Assembly: GCA_910578065.1 (NCBI GenBank)
Contig: CAJTPB010000008.1
Location: 1 to 64,000, forward strand
Source: an uncultured Christensenella sp.
GTDB taxonomy: Bacteria; Bacillota; Clostridia; Christensenellales; Borkfalkiaceae
Direction: 5' to 3'
DNA length: 64,000 bases
Shown here: positions 32,527 through 40,997 of the stretch, piece after piece
Numbering within the stretch: position 1 is the first letter of the stretch
How the letters are laid out: each line of letters opens with the position of its first letter
The notes under the pieces: model-generated
The model's input: only the letters and a program-made list of their open reading frames with translations
What the model was told of the DNA's origin: nothing
Databases searched by the model: none
Position numbers and translations under genes: made by a program

Positions 32527-35220
32527 ATGAAAATAATAGATAAGAGACTTAAAGAAACGGCAGATGCTATAGATTGTAAATTTTCTAAAGTAAATGAAGA
32601 AAACAGAAGTGAAGTGTCTGCTGACGTTTTGTCTCATCTGAGAAATTTTTGCGAAGCATTTATGTATAAAGTTTATGACGAAGAAAATGCAGCAGATTTA
32701 TATCAGACACAGGATAACTTAAAGATAGTCCGTAAATATATTAAGGACAATTATTATGATACTTGGAAATTTCATTCCTTGCTGGATGCCAGTGTCGGAC
32801 ATATGGATTTTGGTTCAATGCAGTCTGAAGCTTTAACTTTAAAATATATTCCGAAACTTTTATTATTAAAAGTCTTTTTGATAAAAGAGTATGGGATAAA
32901 GGTTTTTGAAAATATAGACAAATATCCGTTGGATTTAGATAATAGTCTTGTTTCTTTTTATGAGAAAATTTTGTTTGTATTACTAAATTCCAAGCCCGAA
33001 ACAACTAAGATGACTCGCAATCAATATTTTGTCAAAAAAAGATCTATGAAATATATAAACGGATACATATTTTACGAATATGTCCTTGATGTTTCCGATG
33101 ACAAGGCTAATAAGTTTAACACGTTTGTATGCTACAGTTTTAATAGTATAAGATTTGACTATGATTTGAAGCTATTGCTTTCAAAAAGGCAAATAACTTA
33201 TCTAAATACAAAGATGTATATAAATATTATATACGAATACGAATATTCGATAAGACCGTGCGCATTCCAAAATTTGCTGTACTTAATAAATTATGATAAT
33301 GCAAAATGTAAAAGGGATAAAGAATACAAGAGGCTTATGAAATTGATTAAGAGTGCAGGGAAGTCGCTAGTAGATTTGATTGATAGTGAAAAAGATGTCA
33401 GATTTTCATCCGAAGGTTATTATACTCAGTTTATAAATATTATCAAAGAATTTGTTAGAAAAAATAGCTTTGGAACAAATTTAATAAGGTTTTTGTTGTT
33501 GGATATGAGAAACAGTACGATAAAAGCTCAGACTTATAAGCCGTATGGAAGTATGCCCTTGTATAATGATAAATTTGCAGATCTGAGAATCAGATTGGCT
33601 TCGAAGTCGTTTGAATTGATGCCATTTGCTTTTTTTCCTAAAGAAGCCAGACCATCGTTGCACACGTTATTCGAACTTTATGATGCGTCGAATTCTGCAG
33701 ATGAAATACTATACCATAATTTGGTAGACTATATAAATCAAAAAAATTCTCTTTTTGTAAAGCCTTGTAATATCGGATATTCGAACGAAAAATTTGTTGA
33801 ATTAAAAAACGGTTTTAACGATAAACTTTTAAGAAAAAATTCTTATTATTCTGATTATCAAATAATTGAAGTGGACGGATATTATACGATTGAGGCTTAC
33901 TACAACTCAACAATTAACGTTATCCGGAAAACTGCGGATTTATGTAAAGCTCAAAAAATTCAGTTGAACAATAATTATTCTGATAACGAAGTTTTGTCTG
34001 ATGCGCAAAAGACTGTGCTAAGTAAATTGTTGATGAATTCATCTATTGCATTAGTTACCGGTGCTGCGGGTACGGGAAAAACGACAATAATAAAAGAATT
34101 TATAAAGAATAATGCCGAAAAACGAATTTTATGTTTAACGACTACGAATACAGCAAACAACAATTTGAAAATAAAAGATTTCCTTGGTGCGGTCACATAT
34201 AAAAATATATCCCAATTTGAAATCGAAAAATCCCATGATTTTTATGAAATAATTATTGTTGATGAGGCAAGTTTTGTTTCAACGAAATCGATTGAAAAGA
34301 TTATTGGCATGTATAATAACTCGGCATTTCTATTCGTAGGCGATCCAAGTCAAATCGAGTCCATTGATTTTGGTAATTGGTTCGAGTTACTAATAAATTT
34401 GTTTAATAATAAGAATGTTGTTTTTACTCTTGACGTTGAGTATAGAACTAAAGTTGTTGAGTTAACTAAAATTTGGAATGAGGTGAGAATTGGTAAAAAG
34501 AATGACATTTTAGAACTGCTTTCCGCCTTTGAGATGACGGATGAAATAAATGACGATATTTTTAACATTCAAGGTAACGAGGTGGTGCTTTGTCTAAATT
34601 ACGACGGTCTATACGGAATAAACAATATCAACAGATATTTACAAGCATCTAATCCAAACGAAGCTTATGAATATCAGCAAAATTTGTATAAAGTTGATGA
34701 TCCCGTTGTTTTTATAACCAATGATTACAGCGAATACGGAATATATAATAATTTAAGCGGTAAAATTGTAAATATCGACGATGAACCGGAAAATATTACT
34801 TTCAAAATAGAATTATCAGATAGCAAAATTACTAATGGGATATTATCATCCGAAGTTGAGGTGGTAGAAGAAAATTCCACGAAATATGCTATAGTCGATA
34901 AAATGAAGTATTATACCGATAAGTATGATTCGGATATGGATACTAGAACGAAACTACCTTTTCAGATATCGTATGCAATGTCAATACATAAAGCGCAAGG
35001 TTTGGAGTTTGATTCGGTTAAGATTGTGATAACAAAAGAATCGGACGAGCAAGTAACGAAAAACATTTTTTATACGGCGGTAACCAGAGCGAAGAAAAAA
35101 CTGAAAATTTATTGGCAACCCGAAGTAGCAAACTACGTATTGAACAATATTGAAAATGATATCAACTTAAAAACTACAGATTTGTCCATTTTGACGGAAC
35201 AATTAAAAGATTTTATTTAG
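32527..35220 (+). CDS. Superfamily 1 (RecD/UvrD-like) helicase with long N-terminal domain
   Basis: An 897-residue protein. The C-terminal half is an SF1 helicase core: Walker A TGAAGTGKTTIIKEF (about 511-525), Walker B IIIVDEASFVS (about 576), motif with FLFVGDPSQIES, and the late motifs SIHKAQGLEFDSV (about 818) and YTAVTRAKKKLKIYW (about 850). The N-terminal 500 residues are helix-rich and not recognised. ATG at 32527 is fixed by AAAGGAGGT five bases upstream; an in-frame start 36 bases earlier is not needed. It may be a stand-alone defence-type or element helicase. Its AT-rich codon use is like the island and unlike the DNA to its right. Confidence 0.78.
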   Translation: MKIIDKRLKETADAIDCKFSKVNEENRSEVSADVLSHLRNFCEAFMYKVYDEENAADLYQTQDNLKIVRKYIKDNYYDTWKFHSLLDASVGHMDFGSMQSEALTLKYIPKLLLLKVFLIKEYGIKVFENIDKYPLDLDNSLVSFYEKILFVLLNSKPETTKMTRNQYFVKKRSMKYINGYIFYEYVLDVSDDKANKFNTFVCYSFNSIRFDYDLKLLLSKRQITYLNTKMYINIIYEYEYSIRPCAFQNLLYLINYDNAKCKRDKEYKRLMKLIKSAGKSLVDLIDSEKDVRFSSEGYYTQFINIIKEFVRKNSFGTNLIRFLLLDMRNSTIKAQTYKPYGSMPLYNDKFADLRIRLASKSFELMPFAFFPKEARPSLHTLFELYDASNSADEILYHNLVDYINQKNSLFVKPCNIGYSNEKFVELKNGFNDKLLRKNSYYSDYQIIEVDGYYTIEAYYNSTINVIRKTADLCKAQKIQLNNNYSDNEVLSDAQKTVLSKLLMNSSIALVTGAAGTGKTTIIKEFIKNNAEKRILCLTTTNTANNNLKIKDFLGAVTYKNISQFEIEKSHDFYEIIIVDEASFVSTKSIEKIIGMYNNSAFLFVGDPSQIESIDFGNWFELLINLFNNKNVVFTLDVEYRTKVVELTKIWNEVRIGKKNDILELLSAFEMTDEINDDIFNIQGNEVVLCLNYDGLYGINNINRYLQASNPNEAYEYQQNLYKVDDPVVFITNDYSEYGIYNNLSGKIVNIDDEPENITFKIELSDSKITNGILSSEVEVVEENSTKYAIVDKMKYYTDKYDSDMDTRTKLPFQISYAMSIHKAQGLEFDSVKIVITKESDEQVTKNIFYTAVTRAKKKLKIYWQPEVANYVLNNIENDINLKTTDLSILTEQLKDFI

Positions 35221-35257
35221 GAATAGATGGGGCAGTATTTTTATCAACTAAACACAG

Positions 35258-35294
35258 AATCGGAGAAAGTTGAACCGCTTTCTCCGATTTTTTT
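35258..35294 (+). terminator. Terminator of the helicase gene
   Basis: AATCGGAGAAAG pairs with CTTTCTCCGATT around eight bases and ends in a T-run. Confidence 0.88.
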
Positions 35295-35414
35295 GCAAAA
35301 TCGTAAAAACTGCGCGCGTCTGTAAAATACCCCTATTTTATTTCGAATCTGCAAGCGCGAAAAGGTGCGCGGAACAATTAAATACGATGAAAGCGGTATA
35401 AGAATTAAAAGAAT

Positions 35415-35439
35415 CGACGAAGTTTTTCGTCGGTTTTTT
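35415..35439 (+). terminator. Second terminator-like hairpin
   Basis: CGACGAA and TTCGTCG around GTTT, followed by GTTTTTT. No intact gene is seen between this and the preceding terminator, so it may belong to a lost gene. Confidence 0.7.
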
Positions 35440-35521
35440 AATTTATAGATGGTTACAAACAAAAAATAAAGAAAAATCATGCGCATTTTCACAGTTTTAG
35501 AAAGTTTTTTACAGAAATGGG

Positions 35522-35551
35522 TTGACAAAAAACAATGGGGGGGGGTATAAT
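35522..35551 (+). promoter_or_regulatory. Promoter with a G9 tract in its spacer
   Basis: TTGACA (35522-35527) and TATAAT (35546-35551) are perfect consensus boxes, 18 bases apart. Nine consecutive G (35537-35545) abut the -10 box. Loss of one G would give the optimal 17-base spacing, so slipped-strand change could tune expression of the GH43 lipoprotein. Confidence 0.75.
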
Positions 35552-35593
35552 TGTATTATATCATTTATTTCGGTGATCCGAAAAGGGGGAAGT

Positions 35594-38530
35594 ATGAGAA
35601 AAGGCACACGGATAGCCGCAATGCTTTTAAGTTTGTCGTTTGTGGCAAGTTTTGCGGCGTGCGGCGGGAACCCGCCCGATAACGGCGACGGCAACGGAAA
35701 CGGAAACGGAACCGAACAGGAACAGCCTATACGCGATACGCAGGCGCCTGTTGTAACGTTAGGCGAAACGCCTGCGACCATGGAGGCGGGGGAATCGCTT
35801 ACGCTGACGTTTACTGCGACGGATAACAAAAGCGCGGCTTCGGCGATTAGGTTTTCGGTAAGCATATTGAACGAATCGAACGTAGACGTCGCTTCGATGG
35901 TTTACAACGCAGAGGAAAAGAAGTTTACGCCCACGTCTGCGGGCAAATATACCATCGTCGTCGGCGCATACGACGAAGCGGGCAATTACGGTAAAACGGA
36001 ACGGAAAATTACCGTTGTTCCCGCTATCGTAAACGATACGACTCCGCCGCTGATTTCCTTTACATTGGAAAAAACGTTAAAGCTGGGCGGATATTCCACC
36101 ATTCGTTATACGGTTACGGACGATATCAGCGATCGCGCGGATATCCGCACGGAAGTAACGGTTAAAACGGAAGAGGGAGAAGACGTAACGGTAAGCTTAT
36201 ACGACGAAACGACCAAACGGTTTACGCCTACGGTTGCGGGAAAATACGTGATCGCGGTAACGGCGTATGACGAAGCGAACAACAAAGCGGAAGTCAAGCA
36301 AACGATCACCGTATACGAAGAAGGGCAGCGTCCGCCCGAATTAGACGAAGATAAAACGCCGCCCGTGATCGATTTCGGCGAAACGCCTTCCACGGTAGAA
36401 TTGGGCACGCCGCTTGCGTTGCAATTTACGGTATCGGACGACATCTCGCCCGAAAGCGCACTTAACGTGATCGTTGCGGTAAAAGACGAGGCGGACGGCA
36501 ACGTTGCAGACGTATATTTTGCACAAACGCGTATATTCAGCCCCAAAGTTGCGGGCACGTATAAAATTGTGGTTACCGCAACAGACGAAGCGGGTAACCC
36601 CGCAAGCAAAACGCATACCGTTACGGTTACTTCGCGCGGGAATGTAAGTTTGCCTTCTTCGGGCGAGTTCGGCGACGACGTGTTCGTGCATGATCCTTCG
36701 ATCTTTTACGATCGTGCGAGCGGGCGTTATTATGCGTTCGGTTCGCACTACGCGGTCGCTTCCACAACGGATTTTATCACCTGGCGGCAAGACGTGCCGG
36801 GCGACACGGGGTATAAAACGCTTTACGGTAAAGACAACAAAGCGGAAACGCTTCCCCTTTCGTATGCGGCGGTAGGCGGCGATCAAAATACTTGGGCGCC
36901 CGACGTGGAAAAGATCGGCGACAAATATTACATGTATTATTCGCTGACCGGCGCATTCGGAAAGAACAAATCGGTAATCGGCAGAGTTTCTTCCGACAAC
37001 GTTTTAGGACCCTATTCGAACGAAGAACTGATTTTAAAAAGCGACGGGGCGGGGCAGCCCAACTGTATCGATCCCGAACTGTTCTACGATAAAGAGGGAA
37101 GATTGTGGATGGTTTACGGTTCTTTCTATGCGGGTATTTACATAAAAGAACTGTATACCGAAGGCGAGAAGGCAGGGCTTCCCAAAGAAGACGAATTAAA
37201 CGATTACGGAAAACTTCTTTGGAAGGGCAACAGCGTCGGCGTAGAAGGTCCGTTCATCTTCTATGCGCCCGAAACGGATTATTACTACTTGATGGTAAGC
37301 GACGGCGATTTAAACAAAAACTATAACATGCGCGTTGCGCGCAGTAAAAATCCCGACGGTCCTTATACCGATATTACGGGCAAAGATATGGCGGCTTCCG
37401 CAGGCGGCGGAAATAAACTTACGGGCAACTATAAGTTCGACGGCGATATCGGCTATGCCGCGCTCGGGCACAATTCCGTCATCAAAAAAGACGGCAAGTA
37501 TTTGGCGGTATATCACGCCCGCCGTTACGATGCGTCTACGAACAACGTTTCGAGTTATCATAGTTTGCGGACAAATCAGCTGTTCTTTAACGAAGAGGGT
37601 TGGCCCGTGCTTGCGCCCAACCGTTATGCAAAAGAATCGCTCGGTAAAGTGACGCCGACGCGCGCCGCGGGCGATTACGATATCGTCGTTCATACGACGA
37701 ATACGACGGCGACCTTTGTCGATTCGATCAGATACACGCTGACGTCGGACGGCAAAATTACCAACGGCGGTTCCGAAGCGGGCACGTGGAGCGTGCAAAA
37801 CGATTGCCATATAACGCTCACCTTGGGCGGAACGGAATACAAAGGCGTAATTGCGCCCGCTTGGTGCACGTATCAAAGAAAGGGCGTACTCAGCATTACG
37901 GCAACTTCCGCGCAGGGCGGCAGTTTATGGGCGAACGCGGCAAGCGAAGTGCAGATCGATCTGCCCGAGGGCGTTTCGCTGATCCAAAAGATCGACGGAA
38001 ACGTGAAGTCGAAGCAGATAGGCAAATTTACTTCGCCCGAAGGTTTTGCGGTGTCGTTGACTGCATTCGTGGGCGGAGGCAGCGATTGGCAGGCGACTTT
38101 GATTAACAGCTGGGGCATGGCGATCACGCTGCCGAACTTAGATCCTTGGAACAACGTTACGTCGACCCGCCCCGTAAATTTCCCCACGGACTGCAACTTG
38201 TATCCTTTGGCGGACGGAGCGAACTACAATAAGAACGGACATATATCTGATACGTATAAAGATAAGACGTCTTATGTAACCGTTTGCGTTTCTGCCGCAA
38301 CGGGCGTAAGCTACTATCAGAATGGCGAACTGACGCAGCAATATCCGCTTACCGCGGCAATCGGCAGTAAAACGGTGGCGGATTTCGTAGCGGTTTTAAT
38401 CGATTGCGTAAAGGAATCCGGCTTTATGTTGGCGGACGGGGCGCAAATTACCTCGGCAAACGACTTATTGATCACGAACGCCGTAACGGATGCGCAAGCG
38501 CTTGCGATCTACAACCAATTCGGCAAATAA
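35594..38530 (+). CDS. Secreted GH43 lipoprotein (arabinan-degrading type) with Ig-like repeats
   Basis: A 978-residue lipoprotein with lipid Cys23 in SFAACGG. Three Ig-like repeats follow (about 45-140, 143-240, 250-345), each beginning with PPV/APV and ending in YDEAGN-like turns. Then comes a GH43 five-bladed propeller: HDPSIFYD with the catalytic base Asp near 363, WAPDVEKIGDKYYMYYS near 434, and VEGPFIFY with the acid Glu near 551. This matches arabinan endo-1,5-alpha-L-arabinosidases. C-terminal domains (about 700-800 and 800-978) resemble the beta-barrel and LamG-like carbohydrate domains of that family. ATG is at 35594 after a GGGGGA site. Substrate is inferred from the family. Confidence 0.87.
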   Translation: MRKGTRIAAMLLSLSFVASFAACGGNPPDNGDGNGNGNGTEQEQPIRDTQAPVVTLGETPATMEAGESLTLTFTATDNKSAASAIRFSVSILNESNVDVASMVYNAEEKKFTPTSAGKYTIVVGAYDEAGNYGKTERKITVVPAIVNDTTPPLISFTLEKTLKLGGYSTIRYTVTDDISDRADIRTEVTVKTEEGEDVTVSLYDETTKRFTPTVAGKYVIAVTAYDEANNKAEVKQTITVYEEGQRPPELDEDKTPPVIDFGETPSTVELGTPLALQFTVSDDISPESALNVIVAVKDEADGNVADVYFAQTRIFSPKVAGTYKIVVTATDEAGNPASKTHTVTVTSRGNVSLPSSGEFGDDVFVHDPSIFYDRASGRYYAFGSHYAVASTTDFITWRQDVPGDTGYKTLYGKDNKAETLPLSYAAVGGDQNTWAPDVEKIGDKYYMYYSLTGAFGKNKSVIGRVSSDNVLGPYSNEELILKSDGAGQPNCIDPELFYDKEGRLWMVYGSFYAGIYIKELYTEGEKAGLPKEDELNDYGKLLWKGNSVGVEGPFIFYAPETDYYYLMVSDGDLNKNYNMRVARSKNPDGPYTDITGKDMAASAGGGNKLTGNYKFDGDIGYAALGHNSVIKKDGKYLAVYHARRYDASTNNVSSYHSLRTNQLFFNEEGWPVLAPNRYAKESLGKVTPTRAAGDYDIVVHTTNTTATFVDSIRYTLTSDGKITNGGSEAGTWSVQNDCHITLTLGGTEYKGVIAPAWCTYQRKGVLSITATSAQGGSLWANAASEVQIDLPEGVSLIQKIDGNVKSKQIGKFTSPEGFAVSLTAFVGGGSDWQATLINSWGMAITLPNLDPWNNVTSTRPVNFPTDCNLYPLADGANYNKNGHISDTYKDKTSYVTVCVSAATGVSYYQNGELTQQYPLTAAIGSKTVADFVAVLIDCVKESGFMLADGAQITSANDLLITNAVTDAQALAIYNQFGK

Positions 38531-38541
38531 GATAAGGCGAT

Positions 38542-38576
38542 TAACGCCCCGCAATTTTGCGGGGCGTTATTTTTTA
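38542..38576 (+). terminator. Terminator of the GH43 gene
   Basis: TAACGCCCCGC and GCGGGGCGTTA around AATTTT, then TTTTTT. Confidence 0.93.
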
Positions 38577-38758
38577 CGGAAGAGCGGTAACGTTTTTCGT
38601 TAACGGTGCTTCGCGAAAATCGAATGGCGTAAATATAAAAGCAAAAGCTCGATTCGGTTCGTAACCAATACCGTTTATGCAAAACGGTTCGGTTTACATA
38701 TCGTAAAAATATTCGATTCTCTTTCGGTTAATGTTTGAAGTCCATCGTATAAAAAACG

Positions 38759-38782
38759 CGCTTCCGCATTGCGGAAGCGCAT
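38759..38782 (-). terminator. Hairpin terminating the SecB-like gene
   Basis: GCGCTTCCGC and its complement form a strong hairpin just after the minus-strand stop codon at 38797. The minus-strand sequence after it is T-rich (GTTTTTTATA). Confidence 0.75.
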
Positions 38783-38796
38783 AACTGTTATAACGT

Positions 38797-39246
38797 TTAG
38801 TTCAGCACCGTAGGATCGAAGTTCAACGTGTACTGGTTGGGGCCTCTGTCGTCGGGGAACAGCGTCGCGCCGGGAACGACGGGCAAAGTAAGCGGATTTA
38901 CAAGCGCGTCCGCCGTTAAGTTGGTAATCGCCGCGCGCAAATAGGGGAACATGGTTTCCGTTGCGTTGATCGCGAAAATGCGCTTGTCTTCGTCGGTGTT
39001 CATGTCTTCCACTTCGAAAACGCCTACAAAACGAGCCAACAGGTTAAAGGGCTTGGGCGAATCTTCCGTGTTTTCGATTTTGCATTCGAGAATCACAATG
39101 TTGATTTTTCCGTCTTCGTTCGCCTGTCTGATTTGGCGGGAGAAAAAAGGCTTGATTTCGAATTTTGTATCGGGCGAAACCTTTAACGGATTTACCTTAA
39201 AGGAAAGTTCGTCTGCGGTAAGCGCTTTTAACGAATATTTGATCAT
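38797..39246 (-). CDS. SecB-like export chaperone
   Basis: A 149-residue protein resembling SecB, the tetrameric export chaperone that keeps secretory proteins unfolded. The family features are visible: beta-strand-rich start, KINIVILECKIENTED, a GVFEVED strand and the C-terminal helix pattern FPYLRAAITNLTADALVNPLTLP, the SecB signature in which FPY...R is conserved. ATG at 39246 is chosen because AGAGG lies eight bases upstream; an upstream in-frame start would run into the promoter. SecB is typical of Proteobacteria, but SecB-like proteins exist in some Firmicutes, sometimes with toxin-antitoxin pairs. None is seen beside it here. Confidence 0.78.
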   Translation of the reverse strand: MIKYSLKALTADELSFKVNPLKVSPDTKFEIKPFFSRQIRQANEDGKINIVILECKIENTEDSPKPFNLLARFVGVFEVEDMNTDEDKRIFAINATETMFPYLRAAITNLTADALVNPLTLPVVPGATLFPDDRGPNQYTLNFDPTVLN

Positions 39247-39486
39247 ATAATTTACCTCTTTTAGTTGATATTGCCATTGTAGCATATATTTCCCAATCTG
39301 TCAACGGCGAACGGAAAATTTTTTCGGGCGGCATAAAATTCGGTGACAAAATCAGACGATTCGTGATAAATTCTTTCATAATCGTCCGTTACAAATTATC
39401 ATGCCGTAAATTGTTGCATTTTCCCGTTTTTGCGGATATAGTATGGTATCGCCGTAACAAACAAATCGCTTGCGGCAGGGTGTTTT

Positions 39487-40902
39487 ATGAAGGATTTAAC
39501 AAAAGGAAATCCGTTTAAGCTGATATTTTTATTTGCGCTGCCCGTGTTCTTAGGCAACGTATTTCAGCAGTTGTATAATATGGTCGATACCGTTATCGTC
39601 GGCAATACCATCAGCGCGGCGGCGCTTACGGGCGTAGGGCTTACAGGTCCCATTTCCTTTTTGATTTTAGGGTTCGTCAACGGGCTTACGGCGGGATTTT
39701 CCGTGCGCGTATCGCAGCGGTTCGGCGCGGGCGATACGGAAGGCGTTCGCCGCGCGGCGGCGATGAGCTTTTTGCTCTGTATCCTTTTAACGGTATTGAT
39801 AACGGCAATTTCCGTTCCGTTAACTTCGCCGCTGCTTCGCTTGATGAACACGCCCGAAGTATATTTCGACTACGCGTATTATTATCTTTTTACGCTGTTT
39901 TGCGGGATCGGGGCAACGGTATTTTATAATATTATCGCGGGGATCTTGCGCGCGATCGGCGATTCGAAAACGCCGCTCGTCTTTTTGGTAATCGCGGCGG
40001 CGCTGAACATTGCGCTCGACTTTGCGTTTATCGTAGGCTTGCGCATGCACTATTGCGGCGCGGCGCTCGCAACCGTGTTAAGTCAGCTTCTTTCCGGCAT
40101 CGCGTGCTTGCTTTACATGTTAAAGAGGTATCCCTTTTTACGGTGTGGTAAGGGGGATTTCGCTTGGGATTGGCGGCTCGCGGGCGGGCATATCGCGATC
40201 GGTCTTCCCATGGCGCTGCAATTTTCCATTACGGCGATTGGCTGTATCGTTCAGCAAACGGCGCTGAACGGGCTGAACGCGGCGTATCCCGGCGCGGTTA
40301 CCGCTTATACCGCCGCTTCGAAAATAGACGGCATTGCAACGCAGTCGTTCGTGGCGATCGGCGTGGCGGTCGCAAACTACACGGGGCAGAATTACGGCGC
40401 GGGGCGGTACGACCGCATTCGCAAGGGCGTAAACGTATGCTTGCTGTATACCGTCGCGGGGGCGCTTTTGGGGCTTGCGTTCTGCACGGGGCTGTGCCGT
40501 CCGCTTATGGGTCTGTTCTTAAATCCCGAAACGGATGAAACGGTCGCCCTTTGGTACGAAGAGATCGTCGCGTACGGAAGAAAGTTTTTGCTGTTCCAAA
40601 GCGGCTGCTATATGCTGTTGGGCGCGATCTTCGTTTACCGCAACGCCTTGCAGGGAATGGGCAAAAGTACGGTAACCATGTTTGCGGGGGTAACCGAAGT
40701 CGCGGGCAGAGTAATCACGGCGTTCGTCTTTGTGAAGCTGTGGGGATTTACGGGTATTTGTCTTTCCAATCCCATGGCGTGGCTGGCGGCGGACGTGTTT
40801 TTGATCGCAACGTATTACATTTGCATGCGCAACAAGGGTAAACAGGAAAAACCCAAACGCATGCGGCGCGGCAAGGCAAAACTTGCAAAGCGCGGAATTT
40901 AA
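39487..40902 (+). CDS. MATE efflux family transporter (NorM/DinF-like)
   Basis: A 471-residue membrane protein with 12 predicted helices. It begins MKDLTKGNPFKLIFLFALPV, the typical start of MATE exporters in clostridia. Both half motifs are present: LYNMVDTVIVGNTISAAALT and SFVAIGVAVANYTGQNYGAG. It exports organic cations or drugs in exchange for sodium or protons. The tail is Lys/Arg-rich. AGGGTG precedes ATG. It is a single gene flanked by terminators. Confidence 0.9.
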   Translation: MKDLTKGNPFKLIFLFALPVFLGNVFQQLYNMVDTVIVGNTISAAALTGVGLTGPISFLILGFVNGLTAGFSVRVSQRFGAGDTEGVRRAAAMSFLLCILLTVLITAISVPLTSPLLRLMNTPEVYFDYAYYYLFTLFCGIGATVFYNIIAGILRAIGDSKTPLVFLVIAAALNIALDFAFIVGLRMHYCGAALATVLSQLLSGIACLLYMLKRYPFLRCGKGDFAWDWRLAGGHIAIGLPMALQFSITAIGCIVQQTALNGLNAAYPGAVTAYTAASKIDGIATQSFVAIGVAVANYTGQNYGAGRYDRIRKGVNVCLLYTVAGALLGLAFCTGLCRPLMGLFLNPETDETVALWYEEIVAYGRKFLLFQSGCYMLLGAIFVYRNALQGMGKSTVTMFAGVTEVAGRVITAFVFVKLWGFTGICLSNPMAWLAADVFLIATYYICMRNKGKQEKPKRMRRGKAKLAKRGI

Positions 40903-40910
40903 ATGATAAC

Positions 40911-40951
40911 GCCGCCCGTTCGAACCGCGCTGTTCGGGCGGGCGGTTTTTT
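40911..40951 (+). terminator. Terminator of the MATE gene
   Basis: CCGCCCGTTCG pairs with CGGGCGGGCGG with a bulge, followed by TTTTTT. Confidence 0.8.
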
Positions 40952-40997
40952 GCACGCTGTAAATTAACGCGTAAAAATAAACAAAGGGGGAAAAGAT

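Larger units (their letters stand above)
35221..35593. other. Gene-free boundary between AT-rich accessory DNA and the GC-richer region
   Basis: 373 bases with two terminators (35258-35294 and 35415-35439) and the promoter of the GH43 gene. A short open frame ending near 35449 (RGTIKYDESGIRIKRIDE) might be the end of a lost gene; evidence is weak. I found no third copy of the tRNA-Leu 3' end here. Confidence 0.5.

Noticed and set aside
35362..35449. A short open frame between two terminators
   Set aside because: About 27 codons, no ribosome site and no known pattern; mentioned only as a possible trace of a lost gene.
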